From Lineus longissimus (Eukaryota > Nemertea > Pilidiophora > Heteronemertea > Lineidae): a stretch of DNA of 64,000 nt. A program made the position numbers and the translations under genes. The stretch spans positions 372,001 to 436,000 of the forward strand of contig NC_088314.1 of the NCBI RefSeq assembly GCF_910592395.1, in the 5' to 3' direction. The stretch's first letter is position 1. The number at the start of each line of letters is the position of its first letter. Positions 40,264 through 53,021 of this stretch are shown in pieces. The notes under the pieces were generated by a model. That model did not search any database, had not been told where the DNA came from, and worked only from the letters and a program-made list of their open reading frames with translations.

Positions 40264-40470
40264 CTTTTTTCCTAAGGGTGGAGACAAGGCCCACCAGGTA
40301 GAAACATGGTGCACTATGTTGGGAGAATACACAACTAGGTCAGACAGAGTACGTATAGTGAAGGGGCATGGCACATCCAGCAAAAACTTGGTACACTCTC
40401 AGGCAACATGGCGAGCTATGAAGGGGAGGGCACATCCAGAAGAGATATGGTGCACTACTGTCTCATTGCA
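40264..40470 (+). repeat. ~200-bp dispersed repeat, copy B
   Basis: Second copy of the element at 37668-37869, in direct orientation about 2.6 kb away. Both begin after a T-run (TTTTCCTAAGGG / TTTTCCGAAGGG) and end in CTGTCTCATTG, which suggests a defined element end. No target-site duplication could be established by eye. Confidence 0.85.
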
Positions 40471-41640
40471 TTTGCAAGAACGTGTTTAAAAAAAATGCAT
40501 TGGGAATTCACCAGTTTGTTTGTATAAGAAATACATATACATGCCATACAGCAAGTCAAGAAAGAAAAATGCGTCATATTTTGTATAACCTACGTGTTTA
40601 AGATGCAGGCAGATTTTCGTAGTTTAATTTTCGACACCACACCGTTGTTTGTTTCACTTAAGTACAAATGTCGGGTATTTTTCATTTGTGGTAAATCAGA
40701 ATTTCAGGGTTGTTTCACTGGAGATGACTACCATTGCATCCTAATGGAAGTCTCCGGAGAAACCTGACCCCCAGTCAGAGTACTGGTGTCAGAAAAAGAT
40801 CTGGCGTACCACGAAAAACTCTGACTGGCCTTTTGGGGACCCTCACCTTTTGGTCAGCCCTATGTGTGACCAGGCATCCCATCCGTGTTCCAGATTAACT
40901 GGCACATGGCTCAACCCTGGTCATGGGAATACCACCTGGCCGTGATAGCATACTTTCTCTCGCAAGCCTCGGTCTTCATCTGGCATACCCCCTCACCAAT
41001 GTCTTGCTGCAACTGGGCCAACCATGACCCGTATGAGCACTCAACGAGGTTGGTCCTGGCTAGGCTGGAATCAGGTCTGGGTCAGCCCTTAATTCCCAGA
41101 CCTGGACCGACTCACAAAGCCGGTGTGGCGGGGATAGTAGTCCTAGGGCTGATAGTCCGTGTAACAATAGCCCGCATTGCTAAATGTTTTGGTTAGGGTT
41201 AGCGGTACAATAGATCATGCTGCTTAATTGGTCAAATACAATGCTACCGGACTATGACTCCAGGGGGACTATATCCGCTGTCACACCGGGTCTCGCCAGA
41301 TCTGGGCAAGTCCAAGGCCTACTCTTCAGTGCTGGCTGTAGTTGTCAGTTTCAACTTAGAAATAAGGGTTTTAACCCCAGGACACTGTTATATATAGGCC
41401 TAGTGTTGAGTGTCATCAACACTGGCCGTGCACACTGGCGGTTTCCATTCCATTTCCATTCGCGAAGCACATGGTCAAAAATCACTCTGCCCCCGGCTGG
41501 TGCCGCGGCCACCTTCGCTGACCTTTGCCCTTTGCATTGGCTTGTGATATATACATATGCCAGATCCTGGATCCAGTCAATGCCAATAACCTCGCCAAAC
41601 AAATGATTTCTACCCTTTTATGCCAGTCCAAAAAATAAGA

Positions 41641-42191
41641 CTGACAGACGCGCGACCCTCAGCAAGGCTAAAATAAGGGTCTATAATGGATTATCTCAAA
41701 TTATGTCTTATTCTCGACACCAGGTCCTTGTTGGCGCGACACCAATCAACTCAAGTGCAGAACAGCTGCATAAATATTTGCCCGCCAAAACCCACAGCGC
41801 GGCCTGTAGACGAGCTTGCAATTACTATTTCATCATGGCGAGCGCTGTAGTGTTTCCATGATATCGCGCCGAGAAAGACAAGCTTGCACTAGCAGTACTG
41901 TCTATGGATATTACTGGTGAATGCCGCGAACCACACCGGACTTACTACAGGGAAGTATTCCAATAGCTTATTCCAGGATTTTCCGTTTTAATTCGTGGAG
42001 ATTTATGAAAATGTGTAAAAGCGTTGAGCGCTGCTATAGCGGGCTGCGAAGGCTTTACGCACTGAGCAAGTGGCCGGTCGATTATCACCAAGCTCTCTGA
42101 AGTGGGATTTTCGGAAGCGTGTTATTCATTTATATCGGATTTACAGATTGTTCTCGTTTTGATTTGAGGTTTTACTCAGTAACTGGCAAAG
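41641..42191 (+). promoter_or_regulatory. CpG-rich promoter / 5' UTR region of the KCND gene
   Basis: The ~550 bp before the KCND start codon are clearly richer in CpG than the surrounding DNA (ACGCGCGACC, TTGGCGCGACACC, ATATCGCGCCGAG, GCGCTGCTATAGCGGG). No TATA box was fixed. A promoter with 5' UTR is inferred from composition and position. Confidence 0.4.
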
Positions 42192-43297
42192 ATGGCTGCT
42201 GTTGCGGCCTGGTTACCATTCGCTCGGGCGGCGGCAATAGGCTGGGTGCCCGTCGCTCAGAACCCCATGCCCCCACCCCCAGTACAGCACGACAGCCACC
42301 GAACTGATGAGAAACTACGAATAAATGTCAGCGGACGGAAATTTGAAACTTGGCGAAATACATTAGAGAAGTATCCCGACTCCCTCCTGGGCTCAAATGA
42401 AAAAGAGTTTTTCTATGACGAAGAGGTTAAAGAGTACTTTTTTGACCGAGATCCTGATATCTTCAGGCATGTGCTAAATTACTACAGAACAGGCAAACTG
42501 CATTACCCGCGGCATGAATGCATCACAGGCTATGATGAGGAACTCGCCTTCTTTGGTATCATGCCCGACATCATTGGAGATTGTTGTTACGAAGATTACC
42601 GCGACAGAAAGCGAGAAAATGCAGAACGTCTAATGGACGACAACCCCTCAGAAAATGGCGACAAACACCCCCAGACAAACGTCAGAGAAAAAATGTGGCG
42701 GGCTTTTGAAAATCCACACACGAGCACTGCAGCTTTAGTGTTCTACTACGTAACTGGGTTCTTCATTGCTATCTCTGTTTTAGCAAATGTGATTGAGACG
42801 ATTCCGTGTGGAGTTATACCAGAAACGGACGAAAACCCCTCTTGCGGGGACCGGTATAAAGAGGTCTTCTTCTGTCTAGATACGGCTTGTGTAATGATCT
42901 TTACCGCTGAGTATTTACTTCGGGCGTTCGCCGCCCCAGATAGGTGCAAATTCATGCGAAGCGTCATGAGTGTAATAGATGTAGTGGCAATACTCCCGTA
43001 TTACATCGGACTCGGGATAAAGGACAATGATGACGTCAGTGGCGCTTTCGTTACCCTTCGTGTCTTCAGAGTTTTTAGAATTTTCAAATTTTCCCGTCAT
43101 TCACAAGGATTACGTATTCTTGGATATACCCTGAAAAGCTGTGCCAGTGAACTCGGATTCCTACTCTTCTCTCTCACCATGGCCATAATCATCTTCGCAA
43201 CAATCATGTTCTACGCTGAAAAGAATGTAAAGAGCACCAACTTCACAAGTATTCCAGCAGCCTTCTGGTACACCATTGTTACCATGACAACTCTAGG
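42192..43297 (+). CDS. KCND: Shal/Kv4 (KCND) A-type voltage-gated K+ channel, first coding exon
   Basis: One uninterrupted exon encodes 368 residues plus two bases, then the donor GTAAGT. The N-terminus [18 protein letters not shown] is the Kv4 signature (inactivation / KChIP-binding segment). The T1 tetramerisation domain spans ~40-140 with the H-x5-C-x20-CC zinc site (H104, C110, C131, C132). S1 is at ~180-203, S2 ~224-246 and S3 ~257-275. S4 carries R290, R293, R296, K299 and R302. S5 is at ~320-342, and the pore helix ends TMTTLG, with the codon for the glycine before YG split by the intron. Vertebrate KCND genes break at the same place. The protein carries the somatodendritic A-type current in neurons. 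The remaining pore, S6 and C-terminal exons were not found in the following 20.7 kb. Vertebrates have KCND1-3; an invertebrate usually has one Shal gene. Confidence 0.97.
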
Positions 43298-45016
43298 GTA
43301 AGTTATCTTCGACACTAGTGACCAGTGCTTCCATCTACCGGTTTTGACAGTGCTGCCTTCTAGGTGCAGCGACACTTTGGTGTGCTGTTACACCACACGA
43401 ACACTTCAAAGTGCCAGCTGCAGAACACTTTAAAGTGTTGTCTCCATAACACTTCAAAATGTTTTCACTTTACCATTACTCTTCATAAAATGAAAATCCC
43501 AGGCCACATGTACGTGTATACACATATATAGGCCTTTTAGGCCGCGATTATACAGAGTTAACGTTTTCACTGTTCACCTTTCATGGGAGACATGAAGAAC
43601 GAACAAGTCATTTCCGCAGAGCGGGCTACATACGATTCACGATATCACTTTTCACCCTCACGCCGTGTTTTCAAACCTGAGTCAGTTGACTCGTGACGAG
43701 TGAATCACGAGAAGTGACCACGTCAACTCTTTATAAATCTCCGGTCTTACACTTACGAACTTTTGTACAGGCGCCCCTCAACCAATATCATCTTGAGCAT
43801 ATTCATATGATTTGTCATGACTCGCATGATTATAGTCTATTGAGTATTTTTCCAAACCACCATGTATTAAAAGTGAGAACATATGCTGGTCCGGTATGGT
43901 TCGCTTAAGTCAGGTTTTCATAATGACAAATGCACGAGACTGGTGTACTGTAGTTATTCATAAGTCGATGGTCATTTCATGCTGGTGTTATTTATTGGTA
44001 TGGATTTTATGGTAAAAACGGGATGTGTTAGAGTATGATATATTCATCATGAACATAGTTTATAGACACTTGGGCGGGATACTGGCCGTGTCGGAATCCA
44101 GTCGTGCTCCCACTCAGCAGGTCTGGATTCCAATTGGTTGCCTCCAGGAGACTGATATATGCAGTAAGGGACTCGGAGGTGGTTTGACTTTGTGGTCAAA
44201 TTAGTCGTCTTAAAAGCATGGATAAGGCCAATGTACTGTCAGACAGTGGAGCCACCTATTGGCGATTATATAAAACTTAAGCTGGCCCACCGTGCTCCTG
44301 TCTGTAGTCTCTCTCTCAATATAAGTCTTAAAACAGTATGGAATAATAGTAAATCATAAAGCACATTTCTCTTCACTGCAATAACGAGACTACTGCAACA
44401 TTCCTTCAAATCTTTCAATCTTCTTTTTGAGCATTGGATGAAGCCACCATGTTCAAATGATGAGTACTTTGCGCTCGACCACACTCCCCGTTCTCCTGTT
44501 GTGGCTTCTGGTGCTTTCTTGTCTTCAACACCTTTTGTGATAATGTTATGGTTACCTACCTGCCAGGCCTTCGGGAGCTACAGTATTATACCACCTGTTG
44601 CGTTAGACGAACAAGATCCAAAAGTATGCCTCCTGCAGCATGCAATGATGGCACAGAACAAGGATGCGAGGCTGTGAGGTCATTTCACGCTAAGATTAGG
44701 AAGGCTTTCTGGCAAGAGCACAAATCGTCACTGTTCGCCTTCTGGCAAACAGACACGGAACAAGGTAAACTCTATCCACTTGCCAAGGCCAAGGAAGAAA
44801 AACGTATCTATATTGCAACACCTGTTCGCATCTTGTGGAACAGGTAGCTGGCTGCATCTCTGTAGGCCTACAAGTTCTGTCAATCATTGTACCAAACCAA
44901 AGGTATTGTAGGACTGATACTTATTGCAAAGGCTTGTCACCCAGCTGCAAGAATGCATGCAGTCCAACATGAGTCAGACTTATTACTCTAAGCAAGCACT
45001 TATAAAGATGACATCC

Positions 45017-45188
45017 CTCCTGCTTCTAATACCATATTACAGGCTAGAAGAGTCCATTTACTGGCTCCTTTGTTATAGAGGGTGGCCAGGAAAAGTGTAT
45101 TACATGCTACCCCTCCATAACAAATAACATGGTCAGTGGACTTTTCCTTCCAGTTGTACAAGTGAACCATTGGCCTTAGAAGCAGCAG
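45017..45188. repeat. Imperfect foldback (inverted repeat) element
   Basis: The left arm (45017-45080, containing CTCCTGCTTCTAAT, AGTCCATTTACTGG and TTTGTTATAGAGG) pairs with the right arm (45107-45188, containing CCTCCATAACAAA, CCA/TGGTCAGTGGACT and TTAGAAGCAGCAG). A ~26-base loop lies between them. Pairing is interrupted by mismatches and indels. It could be a MITE-like relic or a hairpin precursor; no terminal duplication was established. Confidence 0.6.
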
Positions 45189-48100
45189 TGTGTGACTGGC
45201 CATAGGGGTGGGCACTATCAGGGGTTGGAACCTTCGGTTAAACATACCTAACCTGTGGTATCAAACCCATCTCGAGGTGTCACCTGCCTCTATTATTGAT
45301 AGTACGGCTGCATCCATTACATTAGAAACGATATCTTAATTCCAATCGAACTCAAAATGAAATTTTAAATTCTAATCACGGTGTTATTAGCTTCGAGATG
45401 TTTGGATAACCAGCTGTTGTTTGAAAATGTGTGAATCAACATTCGTAAGCTGTTTCATTGACTTCCTCTATTATTCTGGCCATCCATTCATGAATTTGTG
45501 GAATGAATATCTGAGCACTTGCAGCCGATGAGAGCGGCGTCGATGAGAAACATATGGGCTGTGAATTTCATAACTAATTGAGCATGATTTACATAAAAAG
45601 CGTAGGTTATTAAAGGAAATGGATAAATGAAAAAATCAATTAGAACAAAATGCGTACATCATTATTTGCTAATGGATTATACTGTGGTGATAGCCATACG
45701 TACATAATGCATCGAGAAATCTATGAGCAGCTGAGGGTTGTCTAACCAAGCATAATATGGCCACAGATTCGCTATCCGTTAAGGTGTCTCTCTGCGTGAA
45801 GCTGCTAGATTTGTGGGAATTCACTTCTTTTCGAACAAGCTGTTTCTCTGAAATGTTATGCTCCAAACGATCTTTCTAGCCCGTCAATTCATATTTATTT
45901 ATTTTAGTCAAATGAATTGTTGCTCCAAACGGTTTTGCAGCATCTCTGTCGAACCCGTCTCACCCACATCTTGAATTTGATTCTACTTTGCTCACCATTA
46001 ATGTCAGACAACTCACATGCAGAGCCGTTGAAACCACCTGCTTATAAATCTCAATCCAACCCACCATGTAGAGTACTCGGGAGTGTTTGAACTGCCTCCA
46101 TCGCGGTTCAAATGATAGTTAACAAAATGCGAAGCGTCTTGTAGCATGGCCACCTGCGAGGTGAGATGGTGTGGTTGAAGGTATAAGTCATTTATTATGT
46201 TTACTATGTCCCCACAGGTAATTGTTCTCTGTGATTGCACATTCTCGTGTTGAAGATCTTATGTTATGTGTTATGATTCAGCAGATCAAGCTCTGACGTC
46301 TCGGAGAAAGGAGGGAGTGGTGGTAACTGATATCTGCTGCCTTTGATCCTGGGCGGGACGACAATTTTAAGAAGCGAAGCTAGATGAAGAGGATGCTGTT
46401 TTACACTTAAGTAACTTCACCTCTGCAGTTTTGGTCTGTATGCTGTACAGCATCACCCTACATGAAAACCAAGGTCTAAACACATTCATTCCTCGGACAT
46501 GTTGCTTATACTTGTTGAAAGCACACCATTCTGACAGACAGTGCTGATCGATGTGAATCACCTGAAAGCAAGAATCTAGCAAACACCAGGCTTGATAGCA
46601 GGTTTGGTGCTGGAGAAATGTTGTCTTGATCGAGCTGCTGAAACATGGGTCTCGGTCTCTACTGTCTGTGTTCTCACTTTATTTATTATTCTTCACTTCC
46701 AGTGGTAAACTCTTCCTACAGTGTAATCAATCACAACCCCATTTCTTAGTCCTTCCTTGTAAATGCTGGTGTGCGTTAGCCGCAGTAATCCTCGCCTCAT
46801 TTCACCCCGTGCAGGTTGTGGGTAAAGCTAATGTTTCTCTTGGCTATCTGCTGAAGCAAGATAAGTGCAGACAAGGCTGTGAGGTTGTGCGAGGAAGAAG
46901 GTTCGAAATGATTGTATCAGTGGAAACTTCAGTCAATCGTATCCTCCTCCCCTCGCACACGTTACTGAGCTCGGTCGTTATTAGTGCCGACAGGAGTGTT
47001 TGACCACTGCTGGTGCCGAGTTTTGGGGGATGGCCCAGTACGAGGTGGTGCAAAGCCATAGAGTCAGGTATCTCTGGTCCTCCACCCTTGGCATCATTAC
47101 CACCAACAGCAGACCTACTTCATACTCTTAAAGTAATATACTGCTGTTTCTATAAAAGTCTGGATATCGAAAGATACAACTTGTAGTCGTTACTTATAAC
47201 TCAGTCGTGTTAGGTGGCAAAGTTAATAGAGTAGCTTGTCAGAAAAGTGGAAAATGATCACAGAAGTAACTTTCTCTGCTAAAGTGTATTTGGTTGTTTT
47301 TCTTCAAGTTGACTATCAAAAATATCAACCAGGTAGGCTTACCTTGCTTTGTACTATGAAGGCTTATGCTTTGGCGTAACTATACGTTTGTAGGTATTAT
47401 TCTTGAAAGGAAGTTATTGTTGTTATTTTCCTACCTATGGTTAGGCAAATTTGTTTGTTTTTCTTTAATTGATACAGGAATTGTTGAGAAAATAATATCT
47501 TTGGGGCGATAAATCTGTTTGTTTAATCTCTTAACGTGAACACTTTGTGTGGACCATGCATAGGCCTTTGATGACACACTGTAGCTGGCTTTTGAATACC
47601 AAGTGAAAAAATCGCTGGGCCATCCTTTGCACAGAAAGAATGTTGTTGTTGAAAAGCAATACCTGTTGAAATATCAACTGATCACAAAATGCAGCAGCAA
47701 CATTACCATCTGATGCAGGAAAACTACAATGCAGCTGAATTGGTCAGTTATTGGCCAAAATGTACTTCGGGACATAAAAAAGCAATCCATGTCATTTGAG
47801 GGTCATGTTATTGGGAGTCATTTGGGAACATTGTCCATGTCTCCAATTTGATCTGCTTCTCTGCGGCAGCTGTTAGCTTTGGTGTACTCTCTTGTTTCAC
47901 GATCGCTTCGTGAGCCGCTTGGCTAAGCCCATGTAACCTGACGCTATTAGGATTAACAGGGGCTAACCAACCAAGCCAGGTTACCACTGCCAACAAGCAA
48001 CCTACGTCATAGCTCCAACAAACTCAGCTGTGCTTAGCTAACCATTAGCCAGGGAAAGGGAAACTATTCCTTTGTGTCTCTAAGGTAGCTGAGAGATTTG

Positions 48101-49289
48101 CAATGATGCATCATTAAGCACCAAGAGGCATAGTATGAAACATGGAACAAGCCGTATGGTTGTGTAAGATATCTTTGACTATCATAGCATGGCAAATCTA
48201 ACTTATCTAAAGTTAGCTTAGCCATCATGCTTGGCCTGCAGGGACGAACCATCCAAACTCATTTGCCACGGGCACCAGAGAACAACCTACGTCAGAGCTG
48301 GAATGAGCCCAGTTCTTCTTAGCCAACGTTGTTAACAGTGAGATGAGCCCAAAGTTTCTACCATTGATGATGCCGCTTGCTGAATAGAGTTACGAGTTCT
48401 AGATGAGCACGATGTCCATCGACCTGTTACCCAGACTAGATCTTCTTTTCTGCATAGTGCATCACTTGCGTATAAAGGATCAAGCTGTGTCCTTTACTCA
48501 TCCACTATGCAAGGTTCGTAGATACCATTATGGTTTTTACAACGTTACGGTATCCGTAGCAACCAGCTTGTCAGAGAGTCTATATCGCAAAACCAAACCT
48601 TGTCTAGCTTTAGGAACAGGCAGAATTGAATAACATCATCATCAGCATCGACAACCCGGCGTAGACTGTGTAGTCATAGTAACACGGTACTCTATTGTCA
48701 CGGTAACAAGTGCATATCAGATACGCTTCCAATACCTAATACCTAATACTACATAGCCCCGGGTAGGTTCCGCCCTAAGAAGCATGCGTCACTCTACATT
48801 GCTGCTCACAAAAGTATTCCGTGTTTTGGTCAGCTTGGCTGAAGTCAAATTGGCTGTCATTCCGTCTAAAATGTGGCCACGCCACCTGTTGGTTTACGTT
48901 GAGCTTGAGGATTATGTGTGGGTCTCCACCCTGTTTGCTAAAGCTCCACCATAAACGTTGATGGCGGATATACATGTATACACAATTATTACCTCACGAG
49001 ATATTATTATATTGTGTTACCAGCAATAGGTTTTGACAACCCTATAACCCTCCCACAGATGTACTTCCAACTTGAACAGATTGATACTGATAATGGTTCT
49101 TTGTGCAGGAGGAAACTGGTGCCCTGTTCTGATCAACCCTGACCATCTTGTAGGTACCTTCTTTCTGGAACCAACTGATTTCCCATATTGTAAGATTCAT
49201 TAGCTAATAGTACCTTCATTAGCCAAGCATGTTGCGTAAGCCACTTTAGTGCTTGTCTGCCTCGTTTGTTACTGTATTGTTCTCATCAG

Positions 49290-49600
49290 ACAAGAACTTC
49301 AGGGGTTTGGATGCGAGCCACGATGGGAAAATGAGGGGACCTGGTCGCATTGATAACTCGACGAGGAGTAGGGGTAGTCATAAGACAGGGACTCAATGGC
49401 TCTGATGCTGGATGGGGAAGTGGCGGACTGTGTCATGTTTTACTCTACGAGGAGGAAGAGTCATCATAGTTCTGTCTTAATGAGACATAACTTCCAAGGG
49501 TGCGAGCGCCTTGCATGATAGGGAAGTAGGGTACACAGGAGCTCCAGGGGTTTAGATGATAACCACGAAGGGGTCAAGCTAGAGTGTGGGACTGCATCAT
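49290..49600 (+). repeat. Diverged tandem repeat (~100-140 bp, about three copies)
   Basis: Recurring blocks are CAGGGGTTTGGATGCGAGCC / CAGGGGTTTAGATGATAACC, ACTCGACGAGGAG / ACTCTACGAGGAG and GATGGGGAAGTGG / GATAGGGAAGTAGG. They indicate an old tandem duplication next to the inverted knuckle array. Unit limits are approximate. Confidence 0.4.
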
Positions 49601-49602
49601 GG

Positions 49603-49878
49603 ATAGGTCGCCCTTTGCGTAATGACTAGACAATCCACAGCTGTAGCAACCTCTGGCGCAATGACCCGACAATCCACATTGGACGCAACCATTGGCGTAG
49701 TGCCCTGACCATGGACATCTGTAGCAACCTTCAGCATAATGACCTGAGCATGTACATCAGGAGCAGTCTTTGGCGTAAGACATGACAATCCACATCTGTA
49801 GCAACCTCTGGCGCAATGACCCGCCAGTCGACATTAGTACAATCACCCTGCAGTCTTTGGCGTAATGACCAGTAGACT
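49603..49878 (-). repeat. Diverged 39-bp array encoding degenerate CCHC zinc knuckles (inverted copy)
   Basis: On the minus strand about seven 39-bp units read as knuckles. Examples are CYRCPWSGHYANG-C, CVQCGLSGHCARG-C and CYSCGLSSHYAKG. Others have HYAKDC endings. One unit has a TGA in place of an arginine codon, one has a small indel, and one repeat is 1 bp out of phase, so the frame is broken. The Cys, Cys, His and Cys codons are mostly kept although other positions differ by many substitutions. Same unit as the array at 56150-57278, in opposite orientation. Confidence 0.8.
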
Positions 49879-50107
49879 AGCAATCAGTTCCTTCCCACCT
49901 CAACATCTATTGCCAAGGTCAGTACATATCAAGTTGTTTACGACCATGCCACATAGTACATCGTAGAGAACCCGGAAATATCATTTGTCCAACCACTCGG
50001 CGTTGTTTACATGGTTCTCTATGACATTGCTAGTTTATGCACATAGCCATCAAGGCAAGCCAAATGAATCTCCCTTCTGCAAATAAATCATGGGATACTG
50101 TCCATTT

Positions 50108-50345
50108 TCGAGTTCATTGCTTTGGTGATGGCCTTCAGGGCTGCCAAGGTACGAGCAAATGATGACGCTTGTTCGCATTCACTCTCTTATGGAGTCCATT
50201 GCTTTCGTAGTGGTCTTCAAGGCTCCCAGAGTCACGCAAATGATGGCTCTTGTTTGCAGTATTCAGTCCCGTTCATTGTTTCTGTTTCGGCCTTCAAGGC
50301 CCCACAGGATGGCCATCAGCACAAGCAAATGATAGTACTTGCCTG
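50108..50345 (+). repeat. Diverged ~75-85 bp tandem repeat, three copies
   Basis: Copies begin near 50112, 50197 and 50272 with the shared frame TTCATTGCTTTGGTGATGGCCTTCARGGC, later GCAAATGATG..CTTG. Divergence is high and no coding role is seen. Confidence 0.6.
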
Positions 50346-53021
50346 TTGTGGAGTATGGTAGTGCCAGGTCAAGGTGTTGGACTGATAGTCTAAGGTTTGC
50401 AGTTGATCAGCTCAAGTGTAGTTGTATGAGCTTTAACACTTACTAATGATAGTGTGAAGCAGTCATTACCATGTTAATTCACAGCCGTGGTTTAGCCAAG
50501 TGGATCCATTTGCAAGCAGAGCTGGGTGGTGTTCACATCAGAGATGTGCGTATGTCATTATGACTGCATCAAATGTTGGTATTGCCTTCCTCAGCCGATA
50601 GCTACATGAAGTTGCCTTGTACGAAAGTAGTTCTGCCATGGTGTACTGTTGTCTAACACTCTCACTGAGGAATGGATGAGTTTCTTCACCCACTGAACAT
50701 GCCCAATACCATCAGCGTTGACAGAACTCGGTATACAAGAATATTTCATGTCGTCAGATCGACTCTCGTTATCTGAGAGTATTGAAATCAATGTTATATC
50801 TGAAAACGTCCACGATGTTTCTAAAACTGTACATTAAAAGAAACTGCATCCAAACTGTGCATCGGAAAATTGAACTGTTATTGACAAAAACTGCAACCGG
50901 GTTATGCCTGAGTGAAAATCGATATCTATTAGTCTTTTCCACCCCCTCAGCAACAGAATCGGGTGTGCAGTTGAACAGGCATCTTTAGTAGGAGCAGCCT
51001 TATCCATTTAGCACTACTTTTCATGATTAATTTCAGGAGAATTTCCATCCAATTTCGTAGCAGAGTACCGGTGGTTTGTCAACGATTACTCCTGTCCTGT
51101 CATTATGCGTGAACATTAATTTCAACGCCTACGTTTCTCAAAAATGCATCTTGAGAAGCTGTGAAATTAGTTCCAGAGGTGACAAGGCGAGATACATGTT
51201 GACCGAATCTTTGCTGAGGAACAATCGTTGCTCGCTAAGACTTAAGGCGAGCTCCCATATTGGACAAATCAATACCCTTCAGTAAATGAACGTCCTTTCA
51301 AAATGAAGTAATTTCTCGATAGCCCGCAGAGAAGCAGCTGCTCAAGCGGAGATCTATTCAATAGTCATGATGGTCAAGAATGTTTATCAATATTCAGGCA
51401 AATGGTATTGGCGGCTGGTTGCTTTGAATGCTTTGAGACGCCAATCCAGGCAGAGTTGTTGGGCACTATCTGATTAGATTCTGATGTGCTCTGCATGCCG
51501 GAATTCTGGGAGGAATTTGTGGGGATGTTCAGGGCAACAACCTTGTCACAAAGGTTCCTCTTGTTTTAAGATTGGATTGCTATTGCTCTCTAAGGAAGAT
51601 GAGTAGCGCTGATGGTCTGGTTGATTTGAATGCATTGTGGAGCTCCTGGCAAAGTTCTTTGAGCATTCGTGCCTCTCAAGTAAAACTTCCATACACCTGA
51701 GTGTTAAGATACTGTCGTGTTCAACATGGGAATACTTCAGAGAAATGACTGATCCAGTTAATGAGATATACGTAATTGCATTCCAAAGAAGTTGAGCTGC
51801 TTAGCCGCTCATTTTCATGGAAAGGAATCTGGTAAAGGTTTTTATCGTGAATCCTGGCTTCACACCAAAGCCTTGTTTCAGAGACATGGCTTTTCTTCTA
51901 TGGGCAGGAGGACTTGTCAATTCACCCATTGTCTTGATGACGACAACCGTCTATCTCATCCCTGTCATGTGGCTGGTCTTTCCAGCTTTGCCAATATTGC
52001 TATTCCTGGTAACAAGTGCAGTCATCAGGACCGTATACTTATGTGGAATCACATGATACCCCGCTGCTCCGACATAGCAAGATAACATGATCACTGCACA
52101 CGAGGTCCTTGCCTCTTCTATCTCCCTACGTCTCTGCACCCAATTCATGTTCACTTGGAGGCAATGTCCCACCCATTGCCTTTCATTAATATCAACCCCG
52201 TCCTCTGCCAGAAACTGCTTACAGTGTCTCCAAATCATCTTGTCGGGCTTCCTGCCAAATTGATCGCGTGCATGGAGTGCTTTCGAAATATGTCTCGTAT
52301 AGGGAAGTGTGTTTGTCTCTTATGGATTTGCTGTGCTTGTGAGAAGGATTCACCATCAGGAATCACATGGTGTGTTTCATCAGATCATCAACGTAGGGGT
52401 TTCTTGGTCAAGACCTTCAAGTCCTCCAAGCGTAAATGGAATTGAATTGGGAAAGCATGTTCTTGTTTATATACTGGCTCATCGTCATCACACCTCTTCT
52501 TCACACAGGTTTTGCTTCTCTTTTGCTTCTGCTCTATATGCTAGCTATCACTGTTGGCTGAGTTGAAACTAATGTTAGCCTATATATCTGGTTGACCTAG
52601 CTGGCCCTTATCAAATGTATCGGCCCATATGATTGATCAATTGATCGAAGTGGTAACCCACAGACCCAAACATTGATTAGCTATAGCACTTTCTCCTGGT
52701 AGAATCAGCTAGCGTATTGTATCTGGTTTACAATAAGCTAGCCGTGATTGATATAGCCAGCCATATGCTATAGATCGCTGCCAAGCCTTGTATAATGCAG
52801 CAACATGCATCAGTAATGGATCGATACCTCATGTTTTCCTACATGCGTTGAAACAACTGGTGGTTATGTTTTTATGAAGGTCAGGCCAGAGCCCATTAAT
52901 AAGCAAACCAGATCATATTGACAGGAGTAATATTGTAACATATTGTAACATTGATACTACAGGTTCAGTTTCATTCTGATTCCGAGGTCAGAGATCAAGG
53001 GTTGAACATCTCATCAAGGGA

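Larger units (their letters stand above)
37461..41640. other. Repeat-rich intergenic region between satellite and KCND promoter
   Basis: No gene was recognised. From 37461 to ~37610 there is a degenerate tandem repeat (…TCTGGTTGTG.CAGCAT…, ~48 bp period). A ~200 bp direct repeat pair (37668-37869 and 40264-40470) and a ~65 bp tandem repeat (39609-39936) follow. Short open frames such as 40885-41196 have no recognisable similarity. A 5' untranslated KCND exon could lie here but cannot be shown. Confidence 0.5.

Noticed and set aside
46626-47003. 125-codon plus-strand open frame
   Set aside because: No recognisable domain, no splice or promoter context, and length within chance for 20 kb of intronic DNA.
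51817-52056. 79-codon hydrophobic frame that looks like membrane segments
   Set aside because: Hydrophobic character arises from T-rich DNA; an overlapping frame is also open and there is no family resemblance.
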